The notes beneath the pieces are model-generated. The model saw only the letters and a list, made by a program, of their open reading frames with translations. It had not been told where the DNA came from and made no database searches. Below, piece by piece: positions 1-9,605 of a DNA stretch of 64,000 nucleotides. Position 1 is the first letter of the stretch. Each line of letters opens with the position of its first letter. Location of the stretch: contig NC_007426.1 of the NCBI RefSeq assembly GCF_000026045.1, positions 1,116,001-1,180,000 of the forward strand, given 5' to 3'. A program made the position numbers and the translations under genes. Origin of the DNA: Natronomonas pharaonis DSM 2160. Lineage in GTDB: Archaea; Halobacteriota; Halobacteria; Halobacteriales; Haloarculaceae.

Positions 1-1464
1 ACCGCACAGGAGTACGAGGACCGCTACGAGTCAATCTACCACCTGAAAAAATACGATGACCCGACACAGGAGGTCGGCGTCGTTGTCCCGGCAGCCAAGG
101 GCGAGCCGGTAAGCCAGACCGCCGAGCCGGTCTACCGTACCGCCGACTGGCACGAGCGTGAGGCCTACGACCTCGTCGGCATCGAGTACGAGGGCCACCC
201 CGATATGCGGCGGATTCTCCTGCCGGAGACATGGCAGGGCCACCCACTCGGGCTGGATTACGACCCCGAAAAGCCGCAGGTCGTCCCCTTCCGCGAGCAC
301 AAAAACCCGCTCCAGCCGGACGAACACAGCGCCGAATCCGACACGATGTTGCTCAACGTCGGGCCACACCACCCGGCGACACACGGCGTGCTTCACGTAA
401 AAGCGGTCCTCGACGGCGAGCAGATCGCCGACGTGGAACCGGACATCGGGTATCTCCACCGCTGTGAGGAGCAGATGTGCCAGCAGTCGACGTATCGGCA
501 CCAGATAATGCCGTACCCCGACCGCTGGGACTACGTCTCCGCCGGTATCCTCAACGAGTGGGCCTACGCCCGCGCCGCCGAGGACATGGCGGATATCGAG
601 GTTCCGGAGTACGCACAGGTCATCCGGACGATGTCGGCGGAGCTGTGCCGCATCGCGAGCCACATGCTCGCGCTGGGGACCTTCGCGCTGGACGTCTTCG
701 GCGACTTCACCGCGGTCTTCCAGTATGCCTTCCGGGACCGCGAGGTCGTCCAGAACATCCTGGAGGACCTGACCGGCCAGCGGCTCATGTTCAACTACCT
801 CCGGCTCGGCGGCGTCGCGTGGGACGTTCCTGAGCCGCGCGAGGCGTTCTTCGAGAAGATTCGGGACTTCCTCGACGACCTGCCGGAAAAGACCAAGGAG
901 TACCACAACCTTATCACGTCCAACGAAATCTTCCAGGCACGCTGTGTCAACACCGGCGAGCTGCCGCCGGCGGTCGCAAAGCAGTACGGTGCGACCGGGC
1001 CGGTCGCCCGCGGCTCCGGCATCGACATCGACCTGCGTCGGGACGACCCGTACGGCTACTACGAGGAACTCGACTGGGATGTCGTTACCGAGGATGGCTG
1101 TGACAACTACAGCCGAGTACTCGTCCGGATGCGCGAAGTCGAGGAGTCGGCAAAGATTATCGAGCAGTGTGTCGACCTGCTGGAGGAGTGGCCGGAGGAC
1201 GACCGGGAGATTCAGTCGAACGTCCCCCGGACGCTCAAGCCGGACCCTGACACCGAAGTCTACCGCGGCGTCGAGGCCGCCAAGGGCGAACTCGGCATCT
1301 ACATGCGCGCCGACGGCACGGACAAGCCTGCGCGGTTCAAGATACGGAGCCCGTGCTTCTGTAACCTGCACACGCTGCGTGAGATGACCGAAGGCGAGTA
1401 CATTCCGGACCTCATCGCATCGCTCGGGAGTCTCGACATCGTCCTCGGGGAGGTGGACCGATAA
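1..1464 (+). CDS. nuoCD: NADH dehydrogenase-like complex I, fused NuoC/NuoD subunit (5' end outside window)
   Basis: The reading frame is open from base 1, so the start lies upstream; 487 residues are visible. Residues 1 to about 80 are the end of the NuoC domain (motif DWHEREAYDLVGI, then the RRILLPE block). The NuoD 49-kDa domain follows, with GPHHPATHGVLH and the usual C-terminal ending GEVDR. In complex I these subunits form the peripheral arm at the quinone site. The stop overlaps the nuoH start by one base, so translation is probably coupled. Fusion of C and D is usual in haloarchaea. Confidence 0.95.
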   Translation, partial: TAQEYEDRYESIYHLKKYDDPTQEVGVVVPAAKGEPVSQTAEPVYRTADWHEREAYDLVGIEYEGHPDMRRILLPETWQGHPLGLDYDPEKPQVVPFREHKNPLQPDEHSAESDTMLLNVGPHHPATHGVLHVKAVLDGEQIADVEPDIGYLHRCEEQMCQQSTYRHQIMPYPDRWDYVSAGILNEWAYARAAEDMADIEVPEYAQVIRTMSAELCRIASHMLALGTFALDVFGDFTAVFQYAFRDREVVQNILEDLTGQRLMFNYLRLGGVAWDVPEPREAFFEKIRDFLDDLPEKTKEYHNLITSNEIFQARCVNTGELPPAVAKQYGATGPVARGSGIDIDLRRDDPYGYYEELDWDVVTEDGCDNYSRVLVRMREVEESAKIIEQCVDLLEEWPEDDREIQSNVPRTLKPDPDTEVYRGVEAAKGELGIYMRADGTDKPARFKIRSPCFCNLHTLREMTEGEYIPDLIASLGSLDIVLGEVDR

Positions 1465-2522
1465 TGCTGCAGGGCGCGCCGCTGCCGGAACGGCTCGCGG
1501 AACTGCTCGGGCTCGGTCCCGGCCCCGGGAGCACTGCTCTCGCGGCGCTTCTCGGTGCCGCAATCGTTGGGACACTGATGATGACGATGACTGCCGTTGC
1601 CGGCCCGTGGGCAAAGCGAAAGGTGACGGCAGCGTTCACCGACCGGTATGCGGTCAACCGGCTCGGCCCGTTCGGCATCATTATCATCGTTGCCGATGCG
1701 GTGCGGCTGCTCTCAAAGGAGCTTATCGTTCCTGACGGCGTTGACCGACCGACGTGGGACCTCGCGCCCATCGTGCTGGCCTTTTCGGCGCTTTTGGGCT
1801 TCGCCGTTATCCCGATGGGAAGCGGTATCCATCTGGCTGACCCCGAAGTCGGGCTCGTCTACGTCTTTGCCATCGCCTCGATTGCCTCGCTGGGGCTCGT
1901 GATGGCCGGCTACGCCTCGAACAACAAGTACTCGCTTCTCGGCGGGCTGCGGGCGGTCGCCCAGAACCTCGCCTACGAGATTCCGCTGGTGCTCATCGCT
2001 GTCTCGGTCGTCATCTTCGCTGGCTCGCTGCAGATGAGCGAAATCGTCGCCGCACAGGCCGAGCCGCTCGTTGACCTCGGTGTTGCGACGATTCCGCAAT
2101 GGTATGCCTTCGTCAACCCCTTCGCGTTCGTGCTGTTCCTCATCGCGAACCTGATGGAGGTCGGTCGCAACCCGTTCGACATCCCGGAGGCACCGACCGA
2201 GATTGTCGCCGGCTATCAGACCGAATACTCCAGCGTCTACTTCGTGCTCATCTACCTCGGGGAGTTCCTCCACATCTTCCTCGGCGGCGCGATTATCGCG
2301 ACGCTGTTCCTCGGCGGTCCGGCCGGCCCCGGTCCCGAGGCTCTCGGCATCGTCTGGTTCCTCGTCAAAATCTGGGCCGTCTACCTGTTCACACAGTGGG
2401 CTCGCTCGGCGCTGCCGCGGCTTCGTATCGACCAGCTCATCGAAGTCGGGTGGAAGGGAATGCTCGTGTTGGCCTTCGCTAACCTCATCCTGACGGCCAT
2501 TATTGTGGGGGTGCTCGCCTAA
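1464..2522 (+). CDS. nuoH: complex I membrane subunit NuoH
   Basis: A 352-residue, very hydrophobic protein with about eight membrane segments, matching the NuoH/ND1 family that links the peripheral arm to the membrane arm and lines the quinone channel. The family signature region NPFDIPEAPTEIVAGYQTEY is visible near residue 235. The start ATG overlaps the nuoCD stop and its own stop overlaps the nuoI start. Length is normal for the family. Confidence 0.95.
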   Translation: MLQGAPLPERLAELLGLGPGPGSTALAALLGAAIVGTLMMTMTAVAGPWAKRKVTAAFTDRYAVNRLGPFGIIIIVADAVRLLSKELIVPDGVDRPTWDLAPIVLAFSALLGFAVIPMGSGIHLADPEVGLVYVFAIASIASLGLVMAGYASNNKYSLLGGLRAVAQNLAYEIPLVLIAVSVVIFAGSLQMSEIVAAQAEPLVDLGVATIPQWYAFVNPFAFVLFLIANLMEVGRNPFDIPEAPTEIVAGYQTEYSSVYFVLIYLGEFLHIFLGGAIIATLFLGGPAGPGPEALGIVWFLVKIWAVYLFTQWARSALPRLRIDQLIEVGWKGMLVLAFANLILTAIIVGVLA

Positions 2523-2983
2523 TGATCGGAATGCTCAAATCGATGGCAACGACGATGAAGCACGCGCTGGACGGCGAGAAGTTCACCGTCCAGTATCCTG
2601 AAGAAACACCGGAGGTGTCGCCGCGGTTCCGCGGTGTCCACAAGTTCTCACAGGAGCGCTGCATCTGGTGTCGCCAGTGTGAGAACGTCTGTCCGAACGA
2701 CACCATCCAAATCGTCACCGACGATATGCGGAACGGCGAACAGTACAACCTCCACATCGGCCAGTGTATCTACTGCCGGCTCTGTGAGGAGGTCTGTCCC
2801 GTCGATGCCATCCTGCTGACCCAGAACTTCGAGTTCACCGGCGACACGAAGGACGACTTGGCCTACAACAAAGAGCAACTCAAGAACGTTCCGTGGTACA
2901 AGGACATCGACCCGCTCGCGTCGCGTGAGCCGGACCGCGAAGCGTGGGTCGGCGAGGGCGACGGCGAAGTCGACTACCAGTAG
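2522..2983 (+). CDS. nuoI: complex I iron-sulfur subunit NuoI
   Basis: A 153-residue ferredoxin-like protein with two CxxCxxCxxxCP motifs (C47/C50/C53/C57 and C82/C85/C88/C92) that bind the two [4Fe-4S] clusters N6a and N6b. These pass electrons through the peripheral arm toward quinone. The C-terminal tail is acidic, as expected for a halophile. It overlaps nuoH and is followed by a 60-bp gap before a membrane-protein gene that is not a standard complex I subunit. Confidence 0.95.
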   Translation: MIGMLKSMATTMKHALDGEKFTVQYPEETPEVSPRFRGVHKFSQERCIWCRQCENVCPNDTIQIVTDDMRNGEQYNLHIGQCIYCRLCEEVCPVDAILLTQNFEFTGDTKDDLAYNKEQLKNVPWYKDIDPLASREPDREAWVGEGDGEVDYQ

Positions 2984-3043
2984 CCCCTCCGACGCTTCTT
3001 TCGCTTCGAAAGGTATTTTTTGTTCCCGTTTGCGGGTGGTAGT

Positions 3044-3556
3044 ATGCGCCCTCCACTCGCTCGCGATGCCGACAGCGGTAGCGACCGTGTTCGCTCCCGT
3101 TCCCCCGGTGTCGACGCTGGCCTCGCCGCAGCCACCGTTGCGGCCTGTGTACTCGTCTCGCTTGTTCCAGCCCTCGTCGTCGCCGATGTCGCCGGGCTCT
3201 TCGGCCCGTCGGTCGACCCGCTTGGCCTGACTGTGGGCGTCGTCGCCGCAGGTGTCGTTGTGCTCCCGGCGGCTTTCGGAATGGGGTGGTTCGTCCGGAA
3301 CGCTGTCCCGGCCGTTCCCGGTGCCGGCATCCTCGCCGGCGGCGTAGCAACGGCCGGGACCTACGCCTGCGGGCTCGGTGTCTGCTTTCTCGGCCTGACT
3401 GCTGCCGGCCTCGTCTCCGGCGCTGGTCTTCTGCCGGCGGCTGCCGACAGCGCAGCGGTGACAGCGGCGGCTGGCGGAGCAGCCGTCGCCTACACCGGCT
3501 GGTTGGCGTTTCCGCTCGGCTGCCTCGGCGGACGGCTGTACACGCGCACCGCGTAG
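3044..3556 (+). CDS. hypothetical membrane protein between nuoI and nuoJ1
   Basis: A 170-residue protein with a charged N-terminus of about 25 residues, followed by roughly four alanine/glycine/valine-rich membrane segments. The ATG at 3044 is preferred to an in-frame upstream start because it sits at the beginning of the charged stretch. It lies on the same strand inside the nuo cluster, which suggests co-expression with complex I. I recognise no family and no quinone or proton-channel motif. It may be an assembly factor or an unrelated insertion. Confidence 0.75.
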   Translation: MRPPLARDADSGSDRVRSRSPGVDAGLAAATVAACVLVSLVPALVVADVAGLFGPSVDPLGLTVGVVAAGVVVLPAAFGMGWFVRNAVPAVPGAGILAGGVATAGTYACGLGVCFLGLTAAGLVSGAGLLPAAADSAAVTAAAGGAAVAYTGWLAFPLGCLGGRLYTRTA

Positions 3557-3616
3557 AGCCCTGCCGGCGACCGAATACGGAAATCTTCAAAAGGTCGCCG
3601 GGTGCAGGGTAATGTA

Positions 3617-3892
3617 ATGGCTGTAGTACCGCTTGAGACACTGGCGTTTCTGTTGTTCGCCCTGCTAACGGTTGGGGCGAGCCTGGGCGTCGTGTTGGCC
3701 CGTGACGTGTGGCATTCGGCGCTGTTTCTCGGCGCCGCGCTGTTCTCCGTCGCGGTCCACTACGTGATGTTACGCGCCGAGTTCCTCGCGGTGATTCAGG
3801 TGCTCGTGTACGTCGGTGGGGTATTAATCCTGATTACATTCGCGGTCATGCTCGTCCGCCAGGATAACACCGGCGGGGAGGCCCTGACATGA
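3617..3892 (+). CDS. nuoJ1: complex I membrane subunit NuoJ, N-terminal part
   Basis: A 91-residue protein with three membrane segments that corresponds to the first half of bacterial NuoJ/ND6 (LFLGAALFSVAVHYVML, then a conserved VYVGGVLILITFAVML segment). The second half is encoded by the next gene. Start ATG 3617 is chosen; an in-frame upstream start at 3602 would add only MQGNV. The stop overlaps the next start as ATGA, so the two halves are probably translated together. Confidence 0.9.
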   Translation: MAVVPLETLAFLLFALLTVGASLGVVLARDVWHSALFLGAALFSVAVHYVMLRAEFLAVIQVLVYVGGVLILITFAVMLVRQDNTGGEALT

Positions 3893-4170
3893 CGACGCGA
3901 CCGCGGCTCTACCGGGGGTCGAAGCTCGCCGGCGTGTTGGCCGTCGGGCTCTTTGCCTTCCTCGCGGCGGTGTTTTTGACCGCCGGATTCGGAACGTCGG
4001 GGGCGTTCCCGGAGGGGTCGGTGACAGAATCCATCGGCTACGCGATGTTCGACCTGCCCGGTGGGGATATCGACAGCGAAGGGTTCCTCGTTTCGTTCAT
4101 CCTCATCGCGCTGGTCCTGGACGCTGCACTTGACGGCGCAATCATGCTCGCTAAAGGGGGTGAGGAGTGA
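3889..4170 (+). CDS. nuoJ2: complex I membrane subunit NuoJ, C-terminal part
   Basis: A 93-residue protein with two membrane segments. It is equivalent to the C-terminal half of NuoJ and ends in a helix resembling the NuoJ terminus (FILIALVLDAALDGAIMLAK). The split of NuoJ into two genes is common in haloarchaea, so it is read as a family feature and not as a frameshift; both halves have their own start codons in an ATGA overlap. Confidence 0.88.
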   Translation: MTTRPRLYRGSKLAGVLAVGLFAFLAAVFLTAGFGTSGAFPEGSVTESIGYAMFDLPGGDIDSEGFLVSFILIALVLDAALDGAIMLAKGGEE

Positions 4171-4484
4171 TGGTACTTGAGACCGTCCCCGCCGAGTATT
4201 ATCTGGTCCTTTCGGCGGCCGTCTTCTGCATCGGCCTGTTCGGCATTCTGACCCGACGCAACGCGTTGATGTTCCTGATGAGCGTCGAGCTGTTGCTCAA
4301 CGCCGCCAACATCAACCTCGTCGTCTTCGCCTTCTATTGGGGCGAGGTGACCGGACAGGTGTTCGTGCTGTTTACGATGGCGCTTGCGGCCGCCGAAGTC
4401 GCCATCGGCATCGGTATCATCCTCGTGTTGCATCGGAACTTCGACAGCGTCGACGTGACGGAGGCAGCTACGCTGCGGTGGTAA
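4170..4484 (+). CDS. nuoK: complex I membrane subunit NuoK
   Basis: A 104-residue protein with three membrane helices. It has the conserved NuoK glutamates in the second and third helices (FLMSVELLLNAANIN and LAAAEVAIGIGII) that take part in proton transfer. ATG 4170 overlaps the nuoJ2 stop; a GTG at 4167 is an alternative start one codon earlier. The length matches the family. Confidence 0.93.
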   Translation: MVLETVPAEYYLVLSAAVFCIGLFGILTRRNALMFLMSVELLLNAANINLVVFAFYWGEVTGQVFVLFTMALAAAEVAIGIGIILVLHRNFDSVDVTEAATLRW

Positions 4485-4485
4485 G

Positions 4486-6525
4486 ATGGATCTGATATAC
4501 CAACTCACTCCGGCTATCGTGCTCGTGCCGCTCGCGACGTTTATTATCAGTCTCGTCTTCGGCCAGTGGATGCCGAAGAAGGGAGCTATCGCCGGTATCT
4601 TCGCGACGGCGGCGACGCTTGGGCTATCTGTCGTGACGCTCGGCTGGCTCGTCCTCACTGGCGAACCGCACAATCAGACGTGGTATACGCTCGTTGCTGG
4701 CGATGAAATCGTCGAGTTGAGCTTCGGTATCCTCATCGACCAGCTGTCGGCGTCGATGCTCGTCATCGTCTCGCTTATCGCTTTCCTCGTTCACGTCTTC
4801 TCGCTCGGCTACATGAACGACGAGGGCGAGCCCGGCCTGCCGCGGTACTACGCCGGCCTGAGCCTCTTTACGGCGAGCATGCTCGCGTTCGTCATCGCTG
4901 ACAACCTGTTCATGGCCTTCGTCTTCTTCGAACTCGTGGGGCTGTGTTCCTACCTGCTCATCGGCCATTGGTTCCGCGAGGACGCGCCGCCGTCGGCGGC
5001 CAAGAAGGCGTTCCTCGTCACCCGCTTCGGCGACTACTTCTTCCTCGTCGGCGTCGTCGGGGTGCTCGTGACGTTCGGCACCGCCCAGTTCGCCGGCGCG
5101 GAGGGCTTCCCGGCGCTCGCCCAAGCCGCCCTCGACGGCGAAGCCGCCATCCAGACCTTCGGCCTCTCAGTTGAAGGCTGGCTGTCGGTTCTCGGTCTGC
5201 TCGTTTTGGGCGGTGTTCTCGGTAAGTCCGCGCAGTTCCCGCTGCACACATGGCTGCCGGACGCGATGGAAGGTCCGACCCCCGTCTCAGCGCTGATTCA
5301 CGCCGCGACGATGGTGGCGGCCGGTGTCTTCCTTATCGCCCGGATGTACGGCTTCTACGCCCTGCTGCCGACGGTGCTGGCGATTATCGCCTTCGTCGGC
5401 GGCTTCACGGCACTGTTCGCCGCGACGATGGGCGTCGTCAAAAACGAAATCAAGCAGGTGCTGGCGTACTCGACGATTAGCCAGTACGGCTACATGATGG
5501 TCGCACTGGGCGCTGGCAGCTACGTCGCCGCGTTCTTCCATCTGACAACCCACGCCATCTTCAAGGCGCTGCTGTTCCTCGGGGCTGGCGCGGTAATCAT
5601 CGCGATGCACCACAACGAGAACATGTGGGACATGGGCGGCCTGAAAGACGAGATGCGGGTGACCTACCTCACGTTCCTGGCTGGTTCGCTCGCGCTGGCC
5701 GGCATCTTCCCCTTCTCGGGCTTCTGGTCGAAAGACGAGGTGCTCTTCGATACGCTGGTACACGCCCTCGGTGGAAGCACCCTCCTGCTCGGCGCCTATA
5801 TCATGGCGCTGGGGGCGGTTTTCCTGACCGGCTTCTACACCATCCGGATGGTGATGCTCACCTTCCACGGTGAGCCACGGAGCGATACCGCCGAGGACCC
5901 ACACGGTGTCCGCTGGAACGTCAAGACGCCGCTTTCGGTGCTCGGCGTGCTGGCGGTCGTCGCCGGCGTTATCAACCTCGTTCCGGTCGAGAAGCTCACT
6001 GGGCTTGAGGTGTCCTTCCTCTCTGAGTTCCTGAGCCGCGATGTGGGGCTACTCACGGACAATGCCCACTACAGCGAGCTACTCGAAACGGCCGCCTACG
6101 CCGGCTACGAGACGGGCTATCTCGGTGGCGGCGAAGAGATGACGGTGCTTCTCGGTGCCGGCCTCGGCCTCGGGCTTGCGCTTCTCGGTGCCGGCTCCGC
6201 CTACGGCCTCTATCGCGGTAGCGACCCCGTTCGACATACGGCGAAACTCGGCAGTCTCCAGACGGTTCTCATGCACAACTACTACCAAGACGAGTATCAG
6301 GTGTGGCTCGCGGAGGGCTTTACCGTCCGCCTCTCGAAGGCCGCCGACACCTTTGACCAAGGTGTTATCGACGGCGCGGTCAACGCAACATCGAGTGTGA
6401 GCCTCGCGGCCGGCGACCGCGTCCGGCGGCTCCAGACCGGCCTCGTGACCAACTACGCAGCGCTCATCATCCTTGGCCTGTTGGCGCTGCTTGTCTTCTT
6501 CGCCGTGCTTGGGGGGTGGTTCTGA
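4486..6525 (+). CDS. nuoL: complex I proton-pumping subunit NuoL
   Basis: A 679-residue antiporter-like subunit with about 16 membrane segments, including the proton-translocation core (GLCSYLLIGHW, then HTWLPDAMEGPTPVSALIHAATMV and the following KNEIKQVLAYSTISQ block). NuoL is the distal pump module of the membrane arm and carries the long amphipathic lateral helix near the C-terminus. It starts two bases after nuoK ends, and nuoM begins immediately after its stop. Confidence 0.95.
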   Translation: MDLIYQLTPAIVLVPLATFIISLVFGQWMPKKGAIAGIFATAATLGLSVVTLGWLVLTGEPHNQTWYTLVAGDEIVELSFGILIDQLSASMLVIVSLIAFLVHVFSLGYMNDEGEPGLPRYYAGLSLFTASMLAFVIADNLFMAFVFFELVGLCSYLLIGHWFREDAPPSAAKKAFLVTRFGDYFFLVGVVGVLVTFGTAQFAGAEGFPALAQAALDGEAAIQTFGLSVEGWLSVLGLLVLGGVLGKSAQFPLHTWLPDAMEGPTPVSALIHAATMVAAGVFLIARMYGFYALLPTVLAIIAFVGGFTALFAATMGVVKNEIKQVLAYSTISQYGYMMVALGAGSYVAAFFHLTTHAIFKALLFLGAGAVIIAMHHNENMWDMGGLKDEMRVTYLTFLAGSLALAGIFPFSGFWSKDEVLFDTLVHALGGSTLLLGAYIMALGAVFLTGFYTIRMVMLTFHGEPRSDTAEDPHGVRWNVKTPLSVLGVLAVVAGVINLVPVEKLTGLEVSFLSEFLSRDVGLLTDNAHYSELLETAAYAGYETGYLGGGEEMTVLLGAGLGLGLALLGAGSAYGLYRGSDPVRHTAKLGSLQTVLMHNYYQDEYQVWLAEGFTVRLSKAADTFDQGVIDGAVNATSSVSLAAGDRVRRLQTGLVTNYAALIILGLLALLVFFAVLGGWF

Positions 6526-8073
6526 ATGTTTATCGAAGCGCTCATCCTCCTGTGTCTGGTCGGCGCAGCGGCCGTCTTCATCGCTCCGGACCGGTATGCC
6601 CACAAGCTCGCGCTCGGGCTCTCGGTGCCGCCGCTTGTCGTCTCGCTGTATATGTACGCCGCCTTCGACGGCAGCGGTAACGCGTTGCTCGGCGGCGACA
6701 TCGCCTACGAGACGGCCACCGAATGGCTCCAACTCGGCCAATACACGGTCTCCTACCACGTTGGCCTCGATGGCATTTCGCTGCCGCTTGTCGTGCTGTC
6801 GACGGTGCTGACGACGCTTGCCATCCTGAGCGCGTGGACGCCCATCGACGAGCGCCAAAGCGAGTTCTACGGGCTGGTCCTGCTGCTTGAGGGGAGCCTC
6901 ATCGGCGTCTTCGCCGCGCTGGATTTCATCCTCTGGTTTGTCTTCTGGGAGGCCGTTCTGATTCCGATGTATCTGCTCATCGGCGTCTGGGGCGGCCCGC
7001 GCCGGAAGTACGCCGCTATCAAGTTCTTCGTCTACACGAACATCGCCTCGCTTGTGATGTTCATCGGCTATTTCGCGCTGGTCTTCGGCCTCGGCGACGC
7101 CGTTTCTTCGACGGGGATGCCGGCGGTCGCACAGGCGCTTCGTGCCGACCAGCTCGGCTATCTCGGCACCGCGGCGGTCGGTATCGGGCCTGATATGCTG
7201 GCGATGGCGGCCTTCCTCGCGATGTTTGTCGGCTTTGCGGTGAAGGTCCCCGTCGTGCCGTTCCACACGTGGCTGCCGGACGCCCACGTTGAAGCGCCGA
7301 CACCGGTGTCGGTGCTGTTGGCCGGTGTCCTGCTGAAGATGGGTACCTACGCGCTGCTCCGGTTCAACTTCACAATGTTGCCGGACCAAGTCGAGACGTT
7401 CGCAGTCCCTATCGCTCTCATCGCCATCATCTCGATACTCTACGGAGCGCTGTTGGCGCTGGCACAGAAAGACCTCAAGCGTATCGTCGCCTACTCGTCG
7501 GTCTCCTCGATGGGGTATGTCATCCTCGGGCTCGTCGCCTACACCGTCTACGGGGTCGGTGGCGCGACCTTCCAGATGATCGCCCACGGCCTCATTTCCG
7601 GGCTGCTGTTCATGACGGTCGGCGTCTTCTACAACGCCACCCACACCCGGATGGTCGGTGACATGGGCGGGCTCGCAGACCGGATGCCGGTGACGGCCGG
7701 CATCTTCATCGCCGGCGCGTTCGGCTACATGGGGCTGCCGCTGATGGCCGGCTTCATGGCCGAGCTGTTTGTCTTCATCGGCGCGTTCCAGTCGGCGATT
7801 CTCCCTTACGCGCCTGTCATTACCGCAGCGGGGATGTTCGGCATCGTCGTCGTTGCCGGCTACCTGCTGTGGGCGATGCAGCGGTCGCTTTTCGGCCCCT
7901 TCCGACTGGAGACCGACTACGAACTGGAGCGAGCACCGGTTCACGACATCGTTCCGCTGTTGACGCTCGTGGCGCTCATCATCGCACTCGGTGTCGCCCC
8001 CGACCTCATCTTCGAGATGATACGGGATGCGACACACAGCGTCATTGATTACGATTTCGGAGGTGACCTCTGA
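6526..8073 (+). CDS. nuoM: complex I proton-pumping subunit NuoM
   Basis: A 515-residue antiporter-like subunit with about 14 membrane segments. Family signatures include FWEAVLIPMYLLIGVWGG (conserved glutamate in helix 5), FHTWLPDAHVEAPTPVSV and KDLKRIVAYSSVSSMGY (conserved lysines). It sits between nuoL and nuoN with no spacing; its stop overlaps the nuoN start. Confidence 0.95.
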   Translation: MFIEALILLCLVGAAAVFIAPDRYAHKLALGLSVPPLVVSLYMYAAFDGSGNALLGGDIAYETATEWLQLGQYTVSYHVGLDGISLPLVVLSTVLTTLAILSAWTPIDERQSEFYGLVLLLEGSLIGVFAALDFILWFVFWEAVLIPMYLLIGVWGGPRRKYAAIKFFVYTNIASLVMFIGYFALVFGLGDAVSSTGMPAVAQALRADQLGYLGTAAVGIGPDMLAMAAFLAMFVGFAVKVPVVPFHTWLPDAHVEAPTPVSVLLAGVLLKMGTYALLRFNFTMLPDQVETFAVPIALIAIISILYGALLALAQKDLKRIVAYSSVSSMGYVILGLVAYTVYGVGGATFQMIAHGLISGLLFMTVGVFYNATHTRMVGDMGGLADRMPVTAGIFIAGAFGYMGLPLMAGFMAELFVFIGAFQSAILPYAPVITAAGMFGIVVVAGYLLWAMQRSLFGPFRLETDYELERAPVHDIVPLLTLVALIIALGVAPDLIFEMIRDATHSVIDYDFGGDL

Positions 8074-9560
8074 TGGTATCCGACTGGCTCCTGCTTGCAC
8101 CGCCGGCTGCCTTCATTACGGCAGCCCTGGCACTGTTCGTCGTCGACGCCATCTCGTCCGACGAAACGAGCGGCTGGCTGTTGTCGGGGGTCACTACCGC
8201 CGGCGGGCTCGCTGCCGCCGCCATCGCCGGTGTGCTCTTGCTTTCGGAGACGGCGGCCGGCGGCGTCGAGCTGTTCGGCGGCCAGCTAGTGGTCGACGGG
8301 ATGAGCCTCCTGTTTACGTTCATCTTCGGCAGCGTGACCGCGCTGGTTGCGGTCGCGTCGCTGGATTACATCCGTGACCTGCCCCACAAGGCCGAGTACT
8401 ACCTGCTCATCTCGCTTGCGGCGACCGGGATGTCGCTTATGGCCTCGGCCAACAGCCTCGTGGTCGTCTTCATCTCGCTTGAGCTCGCGAGCCTGCCGTC
8501 GTACGCCCTCGTTGCGTACCTGAAGAACAACCGCGGCTCCGTCGAGGCGGGTCTGAAGTACTTCCTCATCGGAGCGCTGTCGTCGGGTATCATGCTGTAC
8601 GGTATCTCGCTCATCTATGCGACGACCGGCAGCTTCTTGCTTGGCGACATCGCTGCCAGCGTCGGCGAAGCGGCAAGCACCCATCCCGGTGTCTTCGGTG
8701 TGGGGCTGTTGATGGTCATCGGCGGCTTCGCGTTCAAGACGGCGTCGGTGCCGTTCCACTTCTGGGCACCTGATGCCTACGAGGGAGCCCCTGCACCGGT
8801 CGCGGCGTTCCTCTCGTCGGCCTCGAAGGCCGCTGGCTTCGTCATCGCCTTCCGGGTGCTGCTTGTCGGCTTCCCGATTCAGGAAGTCGCAGCGACTGTC
8901 GACTGGGTGCTCCTCTTCCAGATTCTCGCCGTCGTCACGATGACGGTCGGGAACTTCGCGGCAGCGACCCAGTCGAACGTCAAGCGGATGCTCGCGTACT
9001 CGTCTATCGGCCACGCCGGCTACGTCCTCATCGGACTGGCGGCACTGACGAACGTGGGCGGCCCCACCGCGGAGGCGACGGTGCTCGGCGCGAGCATGTT
9101 GCACCTGCTCGTCTACGGCTTTATGAACACCGGCGCGTTCCTCTTTGTGGCGATGGTCGAACACTGGGACGTTGGCCGCACCTTCGAGGATTACAACGGG
9201 CTTGCCCGTGAGGCGCCGCTGGCCTGCGTGGCGATGACCATCTTCCTGTTTTCGCTTGCGGGCCTTCCGGTCGGCGGCGGGTTCCTCTCGAAATACTACC
9301 TCGTCGTCGGCGCGGTCGGCACCGGCGTCTGGTGGCTCGCGGTCGTACTGGCGATAAACAGCGCCTTGAGCCTGTACTACTACAGTCGGGTTGTCAAGGC
9401 AATGTGGATAGAATCGCCGGCGGAGTCGCTTACCATCGAGCGATATCCCACCGCGCTGTATGCTGCCGTAATGGCCGCAGCAGCCGTGACGGTGCTGTTG
9501 CTGCCCGGTCTATTTGTCTTCGACGGGGCCGCCTTCGACGCGGCGGCGGCGCTGCTGTAG
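8073..9560 (+). CDS. nuoN: complex I proton-pumping subunit NuoN
   Basis: A 495-residue antiporter-like subunit with about 14 membrane segments. It shows LELASLPSYALVAYLK (conserved glutamate), FHFWAPDAYEGAPAPVAAF and NVKRMLAYSSIGHAGYVL. It is the last gene of the nuo operon. No NuoE, NuoF or NuoG gene follows, which fits the established absence of the NADH-oxidising module in haloarchaeal complex I; the electron donor cannot be told from this sequence. Confidence 0.95.
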   Translation: MVSDWLLLAPPAAFITAALALFVVDAISSDETSGWLLSGVTTAGGLAAAAIAGVLLLSETAAGGVELFGGQLVVDGMSLLFTFIFGSVTALVAVASLDYIRDLPHKAEYYLLISLAATGMSLMASANSLVVVFISLELASLPSYALVAYLKNNRGSVEAGLKYFLIGALSSGIMLYGISLIYATTGSFLLGDIAASVGEAASTHPGVFGVGLLMVIGGFAFKTASVPFHFWAPDAYEGAPAPVAAFLSSASKAAGFVIAFRVLLVGFPIQEVAATVDWVLLFQILAVVTMTVGNFAAATQSNVKRMLAYSSIGHAGYVLIGLAALTNVGGPTAEATVLGASMLHLLVYGFMNTGAFLFVAMVEHWDVGRTFEDYNGLAREAPLACVAMTIFLFSLAGLPVGGGFLSKYYLVVGAVGTGVWWLAVVLAINSALSLYYYSRVVKAMWIESPAESLTIERYPTALYAAVMAAAAVTVLLLPGLFVFDGAAFDAAAALL

Positions 9561-9605
9561 CGCCCTCCAGCATACTTTAGGCTATCGAGCGCGCACGCTT
9601 TGATT

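Noticed and set aside
31-1614. Long minus-strand open frames opposite nuoCD and opposite nuoL/nuoM
   Set aside because: High G+C with strong codon bias leaves antisense frames open; they lack family features and initiation context, and they overlap confidently identified genes.
3556-3617. NuoJ split as a frameshift or sequencing error
   Set aside because: Both halves have their own start codons with an ATGA overlap, and the same split is usual in haloarchaeal nuo operons.
9561-9605. CRISPR arrays anywhere in the window
   Set aside because: No regularly spaced direct repeats with spacers and no cas genes were found; the dispersed TTACCAAC copies are irregularly spaced and partly coding.
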